DNA of 5,135 nucleotides, taken from an uncultured Bacteroidaceae bacterium. GTDB taxonomy: Bacteria; Bacteroidota; Bacteroidia; Bacteroidales; Bacteroidaceae. Made by a program: the position numbers and the translations under genes. The DNA lies in assembly GCA_934364765.1 (NCBI GenBank), contig CAKRMO010000101.1, positions 1 to 5,135 of the forward strand, given 5' to 3'. A model generated the notes under the pieces. The model did no database searches and was not told where the DNA came from. It saw only the letters and a list, made by a program, of their open reading frames with translations. This document shows, one piece after another, positions 1-5,135 of this stretch (its first letter is position 1; every line of letters begins with the position of its first letter).

Positions 1-949
1 TCTTCGCCTCGTAGCCGTCAAGGAACAGATTGAGAATGTCTGTCTGGCGTTGGCTCAACGGTACGGAGGATGCCTTTTGCCAAAAGAAGCTCTTGTTAAG
101 AATGGTGCTTACTGCGGTTTCGGCTTCGTCAAGGGCGGCAGACAGCGTGTCTGCATACCACGAAATCCATTCCGTGATGTCGCCATTGCCACGCTGTGTC
201 TTTTCCAGAATGTCGTAGTAATGGTTCTTGTCCTTGTTAATTTGTGAGGAAATGTTGTAGAAACGGAACTCGTTCTTGTCGGCACGGGCCAGCAGCATGT
301 CAGAGAGTATGCGTGCAAGCCGTCCGTTGCCGTCCTCGAAAGGATGAATGCTCACGAACCACAGGTGGGCTATTGCGGAGCGGACAACGGAACTTACGTT
401 TTCCTCTTTGTTGAACCAGCCAAGAAACTTGCCCATTTCCGCCTCCACACGCTCCGGGGCAGGGGCTATGTAATGCACTTTCTCTCTTCCGAACATTCCG
501 GAGACTATGTGTTCCTCGCTGCTGCGGTATCTGCCTGTTTCAACCTGCGAACCCTCGCTGAAACCTGTCGGGAAGAACGCCGCTTGCCATGCGCACAGTT
601 TTTCCTTGGTCAAAGTTTGGCCGTAGTGGCTTACAGCATCAAGCATCACCGCCACAACAGAGTCAACATAATGCGACGGCGCGGTCTGTTTCACGTTTTC
701 AATGCCCAACTTCCTTGCAATGGACGAGCGCACCTCGTCAACATTCATGCGTATGCCCTCTATCTCCGAAGAATGCACAACGTCAAACGTAAGGTTCTCT
801 GCCGTGGCTTTCAGTTTGTTGTCAAAACCGAGCGAGGCGAGCCTGCCGTACAGCAAACCTTGCTTGCGGCTTACTTCTTCGAGTATTGCCGTAAGTTGGG
901 ATGCGTCCCATTTGAATGCCGTCCAATTATCCCTCTCGTGTATATACAT
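1..949 (-). CDS. Fic family protein with N-terminal DUF4172 domain (3' end beyond window)
   Basis: Translating the minus strand from the ATG at 949 gives 316 open codons that run off the left edge without a stop. The start MYIHERDNWTAFKWD is typical of DUF4172, the N-terminal domain of one Fic subfamily. Residues 60-65 (SSEIEG) match the inhibitory-helix motif [S/T]xxxE[G/N], so this is a class II Fic with the autoinhibitory Glu at 64. Residues about 138-162 form the target-binding flap (GRYRSSEEHIV...VHYIAP). Residues 202-213 read HPFEDGNGRLAR, the full catalytic motif with His202, Asp206, Asn208, Arg210 and Arg213 all present. The last residues (about 294-316, LSQRQTDILNLFLDGYEAK) resemble the start of the C-terminal winged-helix domain usual in this subfamily, so roughly 50 residues are probably missing. 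Family knowledge: such enzymes move AMP from ATP to a protein hydroxyl and Glu64 blocks ATP placement; they are cytosolic. The target is unknown. No in-frame ATG, GTG or TTG lies between 949 and the upstream stop at 1013-1015, which fixes the start. Confidence 0.93.
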   Translation of the reverse strand, partial: MYIHERDNWTAFKWDASQLTAILEEVSRKQGLLYGRLASLGFDNKLKATAENLTFDVVHSSEIEGIRMNVDEVRSSIARKLGIENVKQTAPSHYVDSVVAVMLDAVSHYGQTLTKEKLCAWQAAFFPTGFSEGSQVETGRYRSSEEHIVSGMFGREKVHYIAPAPERVEAEMGKFLGWFNKEENVSSVVRSAIAHLWFVSIHPFEDGNGRLARILSDMLLARADKNEFRFYNISSQINKDKNHYYDILEKTQRGNGDITEWISWYADTLSAALDEAETAVSTILNKSFFWQKASSVPLSQRQTDILNLFLDGYEAK

Positions 950-968
950 ATTGCGTATATCGGTATTG

Positions 969-1031
969 TGCGACGTAAAATGTGGAATAACGTCGCAGAT
1001 TTTGCGACAAAGTTAGGCAAATTTCGTCGCA
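969..1031. promoter_or_regulatory. Two tandem 29-bp palindromic units over the Fic promoter, candidate operator
   Basis: TGCGAC or its complement GTCGCA occurs four times in 63 bp, at 969-974, 992-997, 1003-1008 and 1026-1031, in alternating orientation. This makes two palindromic units of equal length: 969-997 with 8-bp perfect arms (TGCGACGT/ACGTCGCA), and 1003-1031 with 6-bp arms that extend to 7 bp if 1002 and 1032 are included. A 5-bp gap separates them, and the centre-to-centre distance is 34 bp. The right unit covers the -7 box; the left unit lies just inside the predicted transcript. Three of the four half-sites extend to TGCGACG followed by A/T-rich bases. The layout is what a dimeric repressor site would look like; the regulator is unknown. 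Confidence 0.55.
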
Positions 1032-1039
1032 ACAGCAAG
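1008..1039 (-). promoter_or_regulatory. Predicted Bacteroides-type promoter of the Fic gene
   Basis: On the minus strand a perfect -7 box TAACTTTG (consensus TAnnTTTG) lies at 1015-1008, and CTTG at 1039-1036 matches three of four bases of the -33 box TTTG. The spacer is 20 nt, within the usual range for the Bacteroidota housekeeping sigma factor. The transcript would start near 1002 and leave a leader of about 50 nt before the ATG at 949. The leader has no Shine-Dalgarno sequence (ACGCAAT precedes the ATG), which is normal for this phylum. The promoter sits inside a set of TGCGAC repeats. Confidence 0.6.
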
Positions 1040-1120
1040 CGGAAACGCTAATGCGGTGAAAATCCGGGGTGGCTTTGTCGTGGCGGAATGATAAATGGCG
1101 TGGGTTATGGATAGGATTTC

Positions 1121-1186
1121 AATAAAAACAGGGACGTTTGCAGACGCTGCACATTGGGAGTTTTGCCATGTGTCCGCAAACGTCCC
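1121..1186 (-). terminator. Long hairpin with T-rich tail, candidate terminator for the SprE/PorW-like gene
   Basis: The arms GGGACGTTTGCAGAC (1131-1145) and GTCCGCAAACGTCCC (1172-1186) pair over 15 positions with a single mismatch (a G-U or A-C pair depending on the strand). The 26-nt loop can pair further through ACAT (1151-1154) and ATGT (1168-1171). On the minus strand the stem is followed directly by TGTTTTTATT (1130-1121), as in intrinsic terminators; no T run follows on the plus strand. It lies about 187 nt after the stop of the upstream gene and before the Fic promoter. The large loop and distant position keep this tentative. Confidence 0.45.
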
Positions 1187-1354
1187 GAAAATTATATTTG
1201 ATGTAGGAAAAACTATGTCCTATGCAGAAAAAATTATGTCTGATATAATCCAGACTACATCAGACCTTTTTTTGCCGCTTGCAAACGTCTGAAAAACAAA
1301 ACGTTACAAAGGATGTGGTTTGTGTGGGTAATTCTTTGAAATCCAGCGGGTTGC
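1180..1354 (+). repeat. Dispersed intergenic repeat, copy 1 (21-nt units)
   Basis: Bases 1201-1354 align without gaps to 4721-4874 with 124 of 154 identical by manual count, strongest over the first 80 bp (72 of 80). The left part is made of diverged 21-nt units starting at 1201, 1222 and 1243; a weaker fourth unit at 1180-1200 matches the 1222-type unit of copy 2 at 14 of 21 positions. It can fold into a GATGTAG/CTATGTC hairpin (1200-1206 with 1213-1219, two G-U pairs on the plus strand) and a GTCTGAT/ATCAGAC hairpin (1239-1245 with 1259-1265). The second is followed by CCTTTTTTT on the plus strand and by ATAATTTTTT on the minus strand, so it could act as a weak two-way terminator. The copy begins 18 bp beyond the stop of the SprE/PorW-like gene. 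Its nature (mobile, structural RNA or other) is unknown. Confidence 0.8.
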
Positions 1355-1372
1355 GCTTTTGGGCGGTGTTTG

Positions 1373-4360
1373 TCATTCCACGTCATACCATTCGTCGTCG
1401 TTGCTGTCTTGGCTGCTGTCGTCGGGATAGCTGTTGTCGTCCTGCGGCTCGCTTTCGGCGTTTTCTTCGGCGTTGGAGGGCAGGTCGTCTTCAGACTGGT
1501 AGATGTCGGTCTGCTTGTCGAGCTGCAGTTCCGGCTTTATTTTAAGCGGTGCGAATGTCTTGTCGTAGAATTTCAGGTAGTCGGCTATACTGAAGTCCGT
1601 ACCGAGCTTTTCGAGGTTGCCTTTCGAGATTATTATGAGTTTGGCGTGGGCGAGATGCTGCTGCACCGAGGCCGTGTTGTAGAGCATCTGTGCGTAGGAA
1701 TGGGCTTCGTCAAAGTTGTTGAAGCCTTTCACGATCATTTCGCCAAGCCCCTCCTGCATTGTCTGCTCCAGCTCGAAGTTGCGCACGGCGAAGTTCGTGA
1801 AGTTATACCGCGCCACATCATACAGCAGCTGGTTCTCGTCAACCGAGTCGGCGGGGTAGGCGATAATTACGTTGAAGTCGGTGTTGCGCTCCGCCGACAG
1901 CTGGCGCGCAAGCTCTATGGAGTCCATCATGGCTGCGTCGCCCTTGCTTCTGCGTGTCCATAGCGAGCCGATGTCATATATACCGCTTCCCGGCACTCTG
2001 CCTTCTTTTACCCCTTTTAGCATCGACTGCGCCAAGGGGGTTATGTCGGCTTTGGGGTATGCCTTGACGAGGGTGTCGAGCTCGTTGCGGAAAGCGTCCC
2101 TCCGCCCTTCGGCAAGGTTTGACATCGCGTCGAGGAACATGAACTTGGCGCGGTTTTCGCCATCGGGGAAGCGGGCTTTCGAGAAAGCGGCGTTTTTCAT
2201 CACGGTTGCGGGATCTCCGGCGCGGAATGCCTCGTAGGTGGCGGCGTAGAGTGAGTCCTCAAGATGCTTGCCGTATTTTGAGTCGTATTCGTAGTTTGGA
2301 TCTGTAATCAGCTTTGCAAGTTTGTCCTCCGCATACTTTTGTGCGAGCTCGTCCTTGTAGCGTTGCGCCTGTTCGTGGTTGCCCATTTGCGATTCGAGCA
2401 GGAACAGCTGGTAAAGCACCTCGTTCATCTTTTCGTATGAGGGGTATTCGGTGTAAACCCTCGTGAGGCTTTTTTCGGCGAGTGCGTAGTTGGCGAGATA
2501 ATCTTTCTCTATCACGCCGGCGGCATGGAGACTCTCCATTATCTTCTTGTTGCTCGCCTCGATGTCCGCCTCGGTCTTTGGCAGTTGTTCAAGATAGTAT
2601 TCCCTTGTCAGCTTTTCGTTGTCCTTGTCTCTGGACGAAACCTTTTCCTTTTTGCCGTCCTTTTTCGCTGTGGCGGTGTCGGCGGCGGAATTTGGCGTTT
2701 GGGCGGTGGAGTCCTTGGGCTGCGTGTTTCCTTCGCCGTCCTCGGTTTCGCTTTCCCCCATGTCGGTTTGCGCAGTAAGTTCCTTGTTCGACCTTCGCCA
2801 GTTGTCGGCAAGCTCGCGTTCGCCCCATTGGCGGGCGAATGCCTGTTTGCCGTTTTCCACTGCCTGCGGGTTGTAGAAGTACCACGCTTTCTTGTCGTCG
2901 CCTTTGGTGTTGGTTGATGCAGCAGCGGCCTGGGTGTCGTCCTTTTTTGAGCTGCTGGCGTTTTTCATGCCGGTGTTTCCCTTGTTTCCCGAAAGCGCGG
3001 CTTTTTTGCGCTCTTCGCGTATGCGCTTCTTCTCAAGCTCAATCACTTTGTCAAACACCGCGTTCTGCTTGTCTGCCGGCATTTTTGCGAGAGCCTGTAT
3101 GCTGTCTTGCGCAAACACAGCCGCAGTGTGCGGTTCGAGTTTGTCGATAACCTTGCTCAAAGCCTGGATGCTGTCGTAGTCCTTGCGTTCCTTGCTTATC
3201 ATGCCCACGGCTTTCCCAAGGCAGCGCCGGCACGAGGTGAAGTCGTTGCGGCTGTAGTAGATCGTGGCGAGTTTCAGCAGCAGAGCACCTTTCTCCACGC
3301 CGCTGCGCACGGATTTTGAAACTCCCTGCTCGTATGCCGCCACAGCCTTTGCCGTGTCGTTCGAGGCAAGGTGTATGTTTCCTATTGCGTGGTATATCTG
3401 GTCGCAGTATTTTAGGTTTTTTGCTTTCTTGGCCATGCGGTTCAGGCGCGAGAGCATGGCTTTCGACTTTCCTTTCGACACAACTTCGGCCTGAAGCACG
3501 CGGGCGTTGAGCTGAACCTCGTAGGGCGGGCTGAGGCTCGCAACTTTCGACAGGGATTTGTAGGCAAGTTTCTTGTCGCCTTTCAGGTTGTATATCTGCC
3601 CCAGCAGAAAGTGTATCCTTGCCTTGGCGGGCGACCCTTTTGTGTGCTTGGCCATGCGTTGCAGGTAGGGCAGTGCCTCGTCGTATTTCTGCTGGCGCAC
3701 GTAAAAGTCGGCGTACGACGCGTCGAGCGTCTTTTTTGCGGAGTGCGGCACGCTATCGCGCCCTATTTTGTTGCGGAAAATGTCTTCCGCGTCATAAAAC
3801 CAGTTCAGCTCGGAGTAGCACGCGGCGAGCCATGCGCGGCTTTCGGCGAGAACGTCGGGCTCGGCGGCGTAAAGCCTGTTGATGTACGAGAATGTGGATG
3901 CCGCCTCGATGAACTCGCCTTTGCGGAATTGCGAAACGCCCATCAGCATCCACGCGTTTTTGAGAAATGGGTTGTATTCCTTTTTCGCGAGGATTTTCTT
4001 TTGCTTCGGGGTGCGTCTGCGTGTGCGGTTAATCTTGGGCTTGCGCTTTATGGAATGGTTCTTTATGGCTTTCTCGCATTTTTCTATCGCGGTGTTGAAG
4101 TTGCCCTTGCCCAAGTCGGCGGTGCCCTTGTTGCTCACGGCGAAAACGGGCAGCATTTCGGTGAAGTTGTCCTTGTTGCCTTGGTCTTGGGCGAGAACGC
4201 CCTGCTTGTAAGCCTCGTGTCCGTTGAAGTAGGTGTTGTAGCGCGCCGTGAACGAATGGTAGAAGCGCGTAACGGGCGTGTTGCTGCTTGTGGTGCACGA
4301 ACCGAGCATGACCACAAACGCCAAAAACATACATATTATATATATAGTGTACCGCTTCAC
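1373..4360 (-). CDS. porW: SprE/PorW-family TPR lipoprotein (type IX secretion / gliding)
   Basis: A 995-residue open frame with a GTG start. The leader MKRYTIYIICMFLAFVVMLGSC has a basic start, a hydrophobic core and a lipobox (LGSC) with the lipidated Cys at 22, so the GTG is preferred over the ATG at codon 11, which would lose the basic residues. No acidic surface-export signal follows the Cys, which suits a lipoprotein facing the periplasm. Residues 31-47 (TRFYHSFTARYNTYFNG) are the family signature. TPR-like helical pairs span about 80-400 with a Lys/Arg-rich stretch at 100-127. A charged helix lies at about 436-456, then low-complexity linkers at about 457-490 and 527-583 flank the signature at 493-526 (WYFYNPQAVENGKQAF, then WGERELADNWRRSNK). 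A second helical-repeat part runs from about 586 (REYYLEQLP) through DPNYE at 686-690. A conserved C-terminal domain lies at about 827-940, and an acidic tail fills 956-995. In Flavobacterium and Porphyromonas such proteins support the secretion machinery; whether this organism has a working type IX system is not visible. The symbol is by family only. Confidence 0.88.
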   Translation of the reverse strand: MKRYTIYIICMFLAFVVMLGSCTTSSNTPVTRFYHSFTARYNTYFNGHEAYKQGVLAQDQGNKDNFTEMLPVFAVSNKGTADLGKGNFNTAIEKCEKAIKNHSIKRKPKINRTRRRTPKQKKILAKKEYNPFLKNAWMLMGVSQFRKGEFIEAASTFSYINRLYAAEPDVLAESRAWLAACYSELNWFYDAEDIFRNKIGRDSVPHSAKKTLDASYADFYVRQQKYDEALPYLQRMAKHTKGSPAKARIHFLLGQIYNLKGDKKLAYKSLSKVASLSPPYEVQLNARVLQAEVVSKGKSKAMLSRLNRMAKKAKNLKYCDQIYHAIGNIHLASNDTAKAVAAYEQGVSKSVRSGVEKGALLLKLATIYYSRNDFTSCRRCLGKAVGMISKERKDYDSIQALSKVIDKLEPHTAAVFAQDSIQALAKMPADKQNAVFDKVIELEKKRIREERKKAALSGNKGNTGMKNASSSKKDDTQAAAASTNTKGDDKKAWYFYNPQAVENGKQAFARQWGERELADNWRRSNKELTAQTDMGESETEDGEGNTQPKDSTAQTPNSAADTATAKKDGKKEKVSSRDKDNEKLTREYYLEQLPKTEADIEASNKKIMESLHAAGVIEKDYLANYALAEKSLTRVYTEYPSYEKMNEVLYQLFLLESQMGNHEQAQRYKDELAQKYAEDKLAKLITDPNYEYDSKYGKHLEDSLYAATYEAFRAGDPATVMKNAAFSKARFPDGENRAKFMFLDAMSNLAEGRRDAFRNELDTLVKAYPKADITPLAQSMLKGVKEGRVPGSGIYDIGSLWTRRSKGDAAMMDSIELARQLSAERNTDFNVIIAYPADSVDENQLLYDVARYNFTNFAVRNFELEQTMQEGLGEMIVKGFNNFDEAHSYAQMLYNTASVQQHLAHAKLIIISKGNLEKLGTDFSIADYLKFYDKTFAPLKIKPELQLDKQTDIYQSEDDLPSNAEENAESEPQDDNSYPDDSSQDSNDDEWYDVE

Positions 4361-4381
4361 GGAATTTGTTGAATAAGGACG

Positions 4382-4414
4382 GTGCGCCGCTTGCGGCTGC
4401 GCACAATATATTGT
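4382..4414 (-). promoter_or_regulatory. Palindrome and GC-rich hairpin upstream of the SprE/PorW-like gene
   Basis: ACAATATATTGT at 4403-4414 is a perfect 12-bp palindrome, 43-54 bp before the GTG start. Next to it, on the start-codon side, GCCGC (4386-4390) and GCGGC (4393-4397) form a tight GC hairpin with a 2-nt loop, extendable to 4382-4402 around one bulged base. No convincing TTTG/TAnnTTTG promoter pair was found between here and 4480, so the promoter is unassigned. These may be a regulator site and a leader structure, or chance. Confidence 0.3.
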
Positions 4415-4568
4415 TTAACGGCAAAGCGGTGGGTATTATTGCAGGGACGGAAAATAAAAACGCCAAGGCAGCCGGGCACGGCGACAATGCAGTGGGGCGC
4501 TGTGTGTGCGCGATGTGTTTTAATAAGCGAATTCCGTGCAGATAGTCTGGAGATTGAGCCTCCGTGGA

Positions 4569-4588
4569 GGCGTATTGCATACGCCCTG
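4569..4588 (-). repeat. Short palindromic repeat, inverted copy
   Basis: On the minus strand 4588-4569 reads CAGGGCGTATGCAATACGCC, matching the plus-strand element at 4659-4678 in 17 of 20 positions. GGCGTAT (4569-4575) and ATACGCC (4579-4585) are perfect 7-bp arms with a 3-nt loop. A neighbouring short stem CCTCC/GGAGG (4559-4563 with 4566-4570) overlaps its edge. It resembles REP-type palindromic intergenic elements. Confidence 0.65.
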
Positions 4589-4652
4589 AATTGCGCGGAC
4601 TTGCGGTGTTATTGTGAATTATGCTTTGTTTGTGCGTTGCATTTCAAGCGGT

Positions 4653-4684
4653 GGCATACAGGGCGAATGCCATTCGCCCCTACA
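4653..4684 (+). repeat. Short palindromic repeat, direct copy
   Basis: GGGCGAATG (4661-4669) and CATTCGCCC (4671-4679) are perfect 9-bp arms around a single base. The element is bordered by GGCATACA on the left (4653-4660) and by CCCCTACA on the right (4677-4684, overlapping the arm). It is the best-formed member of the family seen here and lies 34 bp before the second long repeat. Confidence 0.7.
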
Positions 4685-4718
4685 AACGGGGCAAAACCAA
4701 TACTGCCAAAACTAAATG

Positions 4719-4874
4719 GGACATAGGAAAAACTATGTCCTATGTAGGAAAAATTATGTCTGATATAATTCAAACTACATCAGACCTTTTTTCGCCACTT
4801 TCAAACCTCTGAAAAACAGTTCGTTATAAAGAATGGGCGATTTGGGGTTATTTTTTTGGAACTCAATGCGTTGC
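4719..4874 (+). repeat. Dispersed intergenic repeat, copy 2 (21-nt units)
   Basis: This is the same-orientation partner of the repeat at 1201-1354, at a constant offset of 3520 bp and with no insertions or deletions. Three 21-nt units are clear at 4721-4741, 4742-4762 and 4763-4783. GGACATAG (4719-4726) and CTATGTCC (4733-4740) form a perfect 8-bp stem with a GAAAAA loop, and GTCTGAT/ATCAGAC (4759-4765 with 4779-4785) forms a 7-bp stem followed by CCTTTTTT. Similarity fades after about 4831 but recovers slightly and ends at TTGC (4871-4874). It lies downstream of the right-hand gene, as copy 1 lies downstream of the SprE/PorW-like gene. Confidence 0.8.
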
Positions 4875-4982
4875 AGGTTTGGAGATGTTTGCCGTTCCCC
4901 TGCTGCAAGACGATGGAGCTGGTGTGTCATGAAAGGGGCTGCTCACATCCTTTCTGGTTTCATCACCCGGACAGGGGGAAGA

Positions 4983-5018
4983 AACAAAAAGCCGGTGCGC
5001 ACGTGCGGCGCACCGGCT
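4983..5018 (-). terminator. Intrinsic terminator of the right-hand gene
   Basis: AGCCGGTGCGC (4990-5000) and GCGCACCGGCT (5008-5018) are perfect 11-bp GC-rich arms with a 7-nt loop. On the minus strand the stem is followed by TTTTGTTTC. It begins 25 nt after the stop codon at 5043, the usual position for a rho-independent terminator. Confidence 0.9.
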
Positions 5019-5033
5019 GTAGGGGTGTATGCC
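5018..5033 (+). repeat. Possible half copy of the short palindromic repeat
   Basis: TGTAGGGGTGTATGCC matches one arm of the 4653-4684 element read on the minus strand (TGTAGGGGCGAATGGC) at 13 of 16 positions. It abuts the terminator stem and follows the stop codon of the right-hand gene. Chance similarity cannot be excluded for so short a match. Confidence 0.4.
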
Positions 5034-5042
5034 AGACCTTGG

Positions 5043-5135
5043 TTAATGGTTGGTGATTATTGTCTGGTACTTGAAGTCCCTTACCTTGGCGTCGTCTATT
5101 GCGCCGTCGGCAAACCAGCCCTGGTGGTGGTCGGA
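5043..5135 (-). CDS. C-terminal end of an unidentified protein (5' end beyond window)
   Basis: The minus strand reads 30 codons open from the right edge and then TAA at 5045-5043. The residues begin SDHHQGWFADGAIDDAKVRDF and end KYQTIITNH. The reading is supported by the strong terminator 25 nt downstream and by its agreement in strand with the other genes. The alternating hydrophobic and polar ending suggests a beta strand. The Ser-Asp-His at the edge recalls the C-terminal motif of endonuclease/exonuclease/phosphatase-fold enzymes, but the tail after it is longer than usual and this is too little to assign a family. Product left unknown. Confidence 0.75.
   Translation of the reverse strand, partial: SDHHQGWFADGAIDDAKVRDFKYQTIITNH

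Larger units (their letters stand above)
4361..5042. other. Intergenic region without genes, rich in repeats
   Basis: This 682-bp gap between two leftward genes contains no credible gene. From left to right it holds the hairpin and palindrome near the SprE/PorW-like start, a stretch at 4415-4555 with no structure I could recognise, an inverted pair of short palindromic repeats, the second copy of the long 21-nt-unit repeat, a segment at 4875-4982 whose only visible structure is a possible GAAAGG/CCTTTC stem (4931-4936 with 4949-4954), and the terminator of the right-hand gene. Confidence 0.7.

Noticed and set aside
1038..1049. AGCG-GAAA-CGCT mini-hairpin with a GNRA loop
   Set aside because: Only four base pairs, and it lies upstream of the predicted Fic transcript; likely chance.
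344..1051. A plus-strand open frame of 235 codons
   Set aside because: It lies codon-for-codon opposite the Fic gene and has no recognisable protein features; the minus strand carries complete Fic motifs.
1370..1963. Plus-strand open frames over the SprE/PorW-like gene, here and at 2525-2917 and 3611-4372
   Set aside because: They mirror a 995-codon gene with clear family signatures. Their compositions are rich in Val/Phe/Cys/Arg, as expected for antisense of a Lys/Glu-rich protein, and they show no start context or domain.
4332..4345. AT-rich TATATA tract as a possible promoter or origin box
   Set aside because: It falls inside the signal peptide codons of the SprE/PorW-like gene (Ile-Tyr-Ile-Ile), which explains its composition.
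4029..4580. A minus-strand frame of 183 codons overlapping the start of the SprE/PorW-like gene
   Set aside because: Most of it is the coding strand of that gene read out of frame; the part upstream covers repeats and has no domain or signal.
4719..4783. A CRISPR-like array
   Set aside because: The 21-nt units are contiguous and diverged, with no unique spacers between them and no cas genes nearby.

Overview
The window looks like a chromosomal segment of a Bacteroidota bacterium, most likely order Bacteroidales (Prevotella/Muribaculum-like). The grounds are a full-length SprE/PorW-family TPR lipoprotein, a DUF4172-type Fic protein, promoter elements of the Bacteroides form (TTTG-like -33 box and TAnnTTTG -7 box), and no clear Shine-Dalgarno sequences. 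A genus cannot be fixed from this sequence alone.

All three genes read leftward (minus strand). From right to left along transcription: (1) the last 30 codons of an unidentified gene (5043-5135), followed by a strong intrinsic terminator (4983-5018); (2) a 682-bp intergenic region rich in repeats (4361-5042); (3) a 995-codon lipoprotein gene of the type IX secretion/gliding SprE/PorW family (1373-4360); (4) a 423-bp intergenic region (950-1372) with a second copy of the long repeat, a long hairpin with terminator character, and a Bacteroides-type promoter set inside a symmetric array of TGCGAC half-sites; (5) a Fic-domain protein AMP-transferase-like gene (1-949) whose 3' end lies beyond the left edge. 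The genes do not look like one operon: each intergenic gap is long and holds terminator-like or promoter-like signals.

The non-coding DNA is the most unusual part. A repeat of about 154 bp is present in two same-orientation copies (1201-1354 and 4721-4874), ungapped and about 80% identical overall (about 90% in the first 80 bp), built on diverged 21-nt units. A separate short palindromic family (core GGGCGAATG/CATTCGCCC) occurs as an inverted pair with one compensatory base-pair change, plus a possible half copy beside the terminator. The fic promoter carries two 29-bp palindromic units 34 bp apart, which looks like an operator. No established defence or mobile system is complete here. The best candidates for undescribed biology are the fic operator array and the 21-nt-unit repeat.
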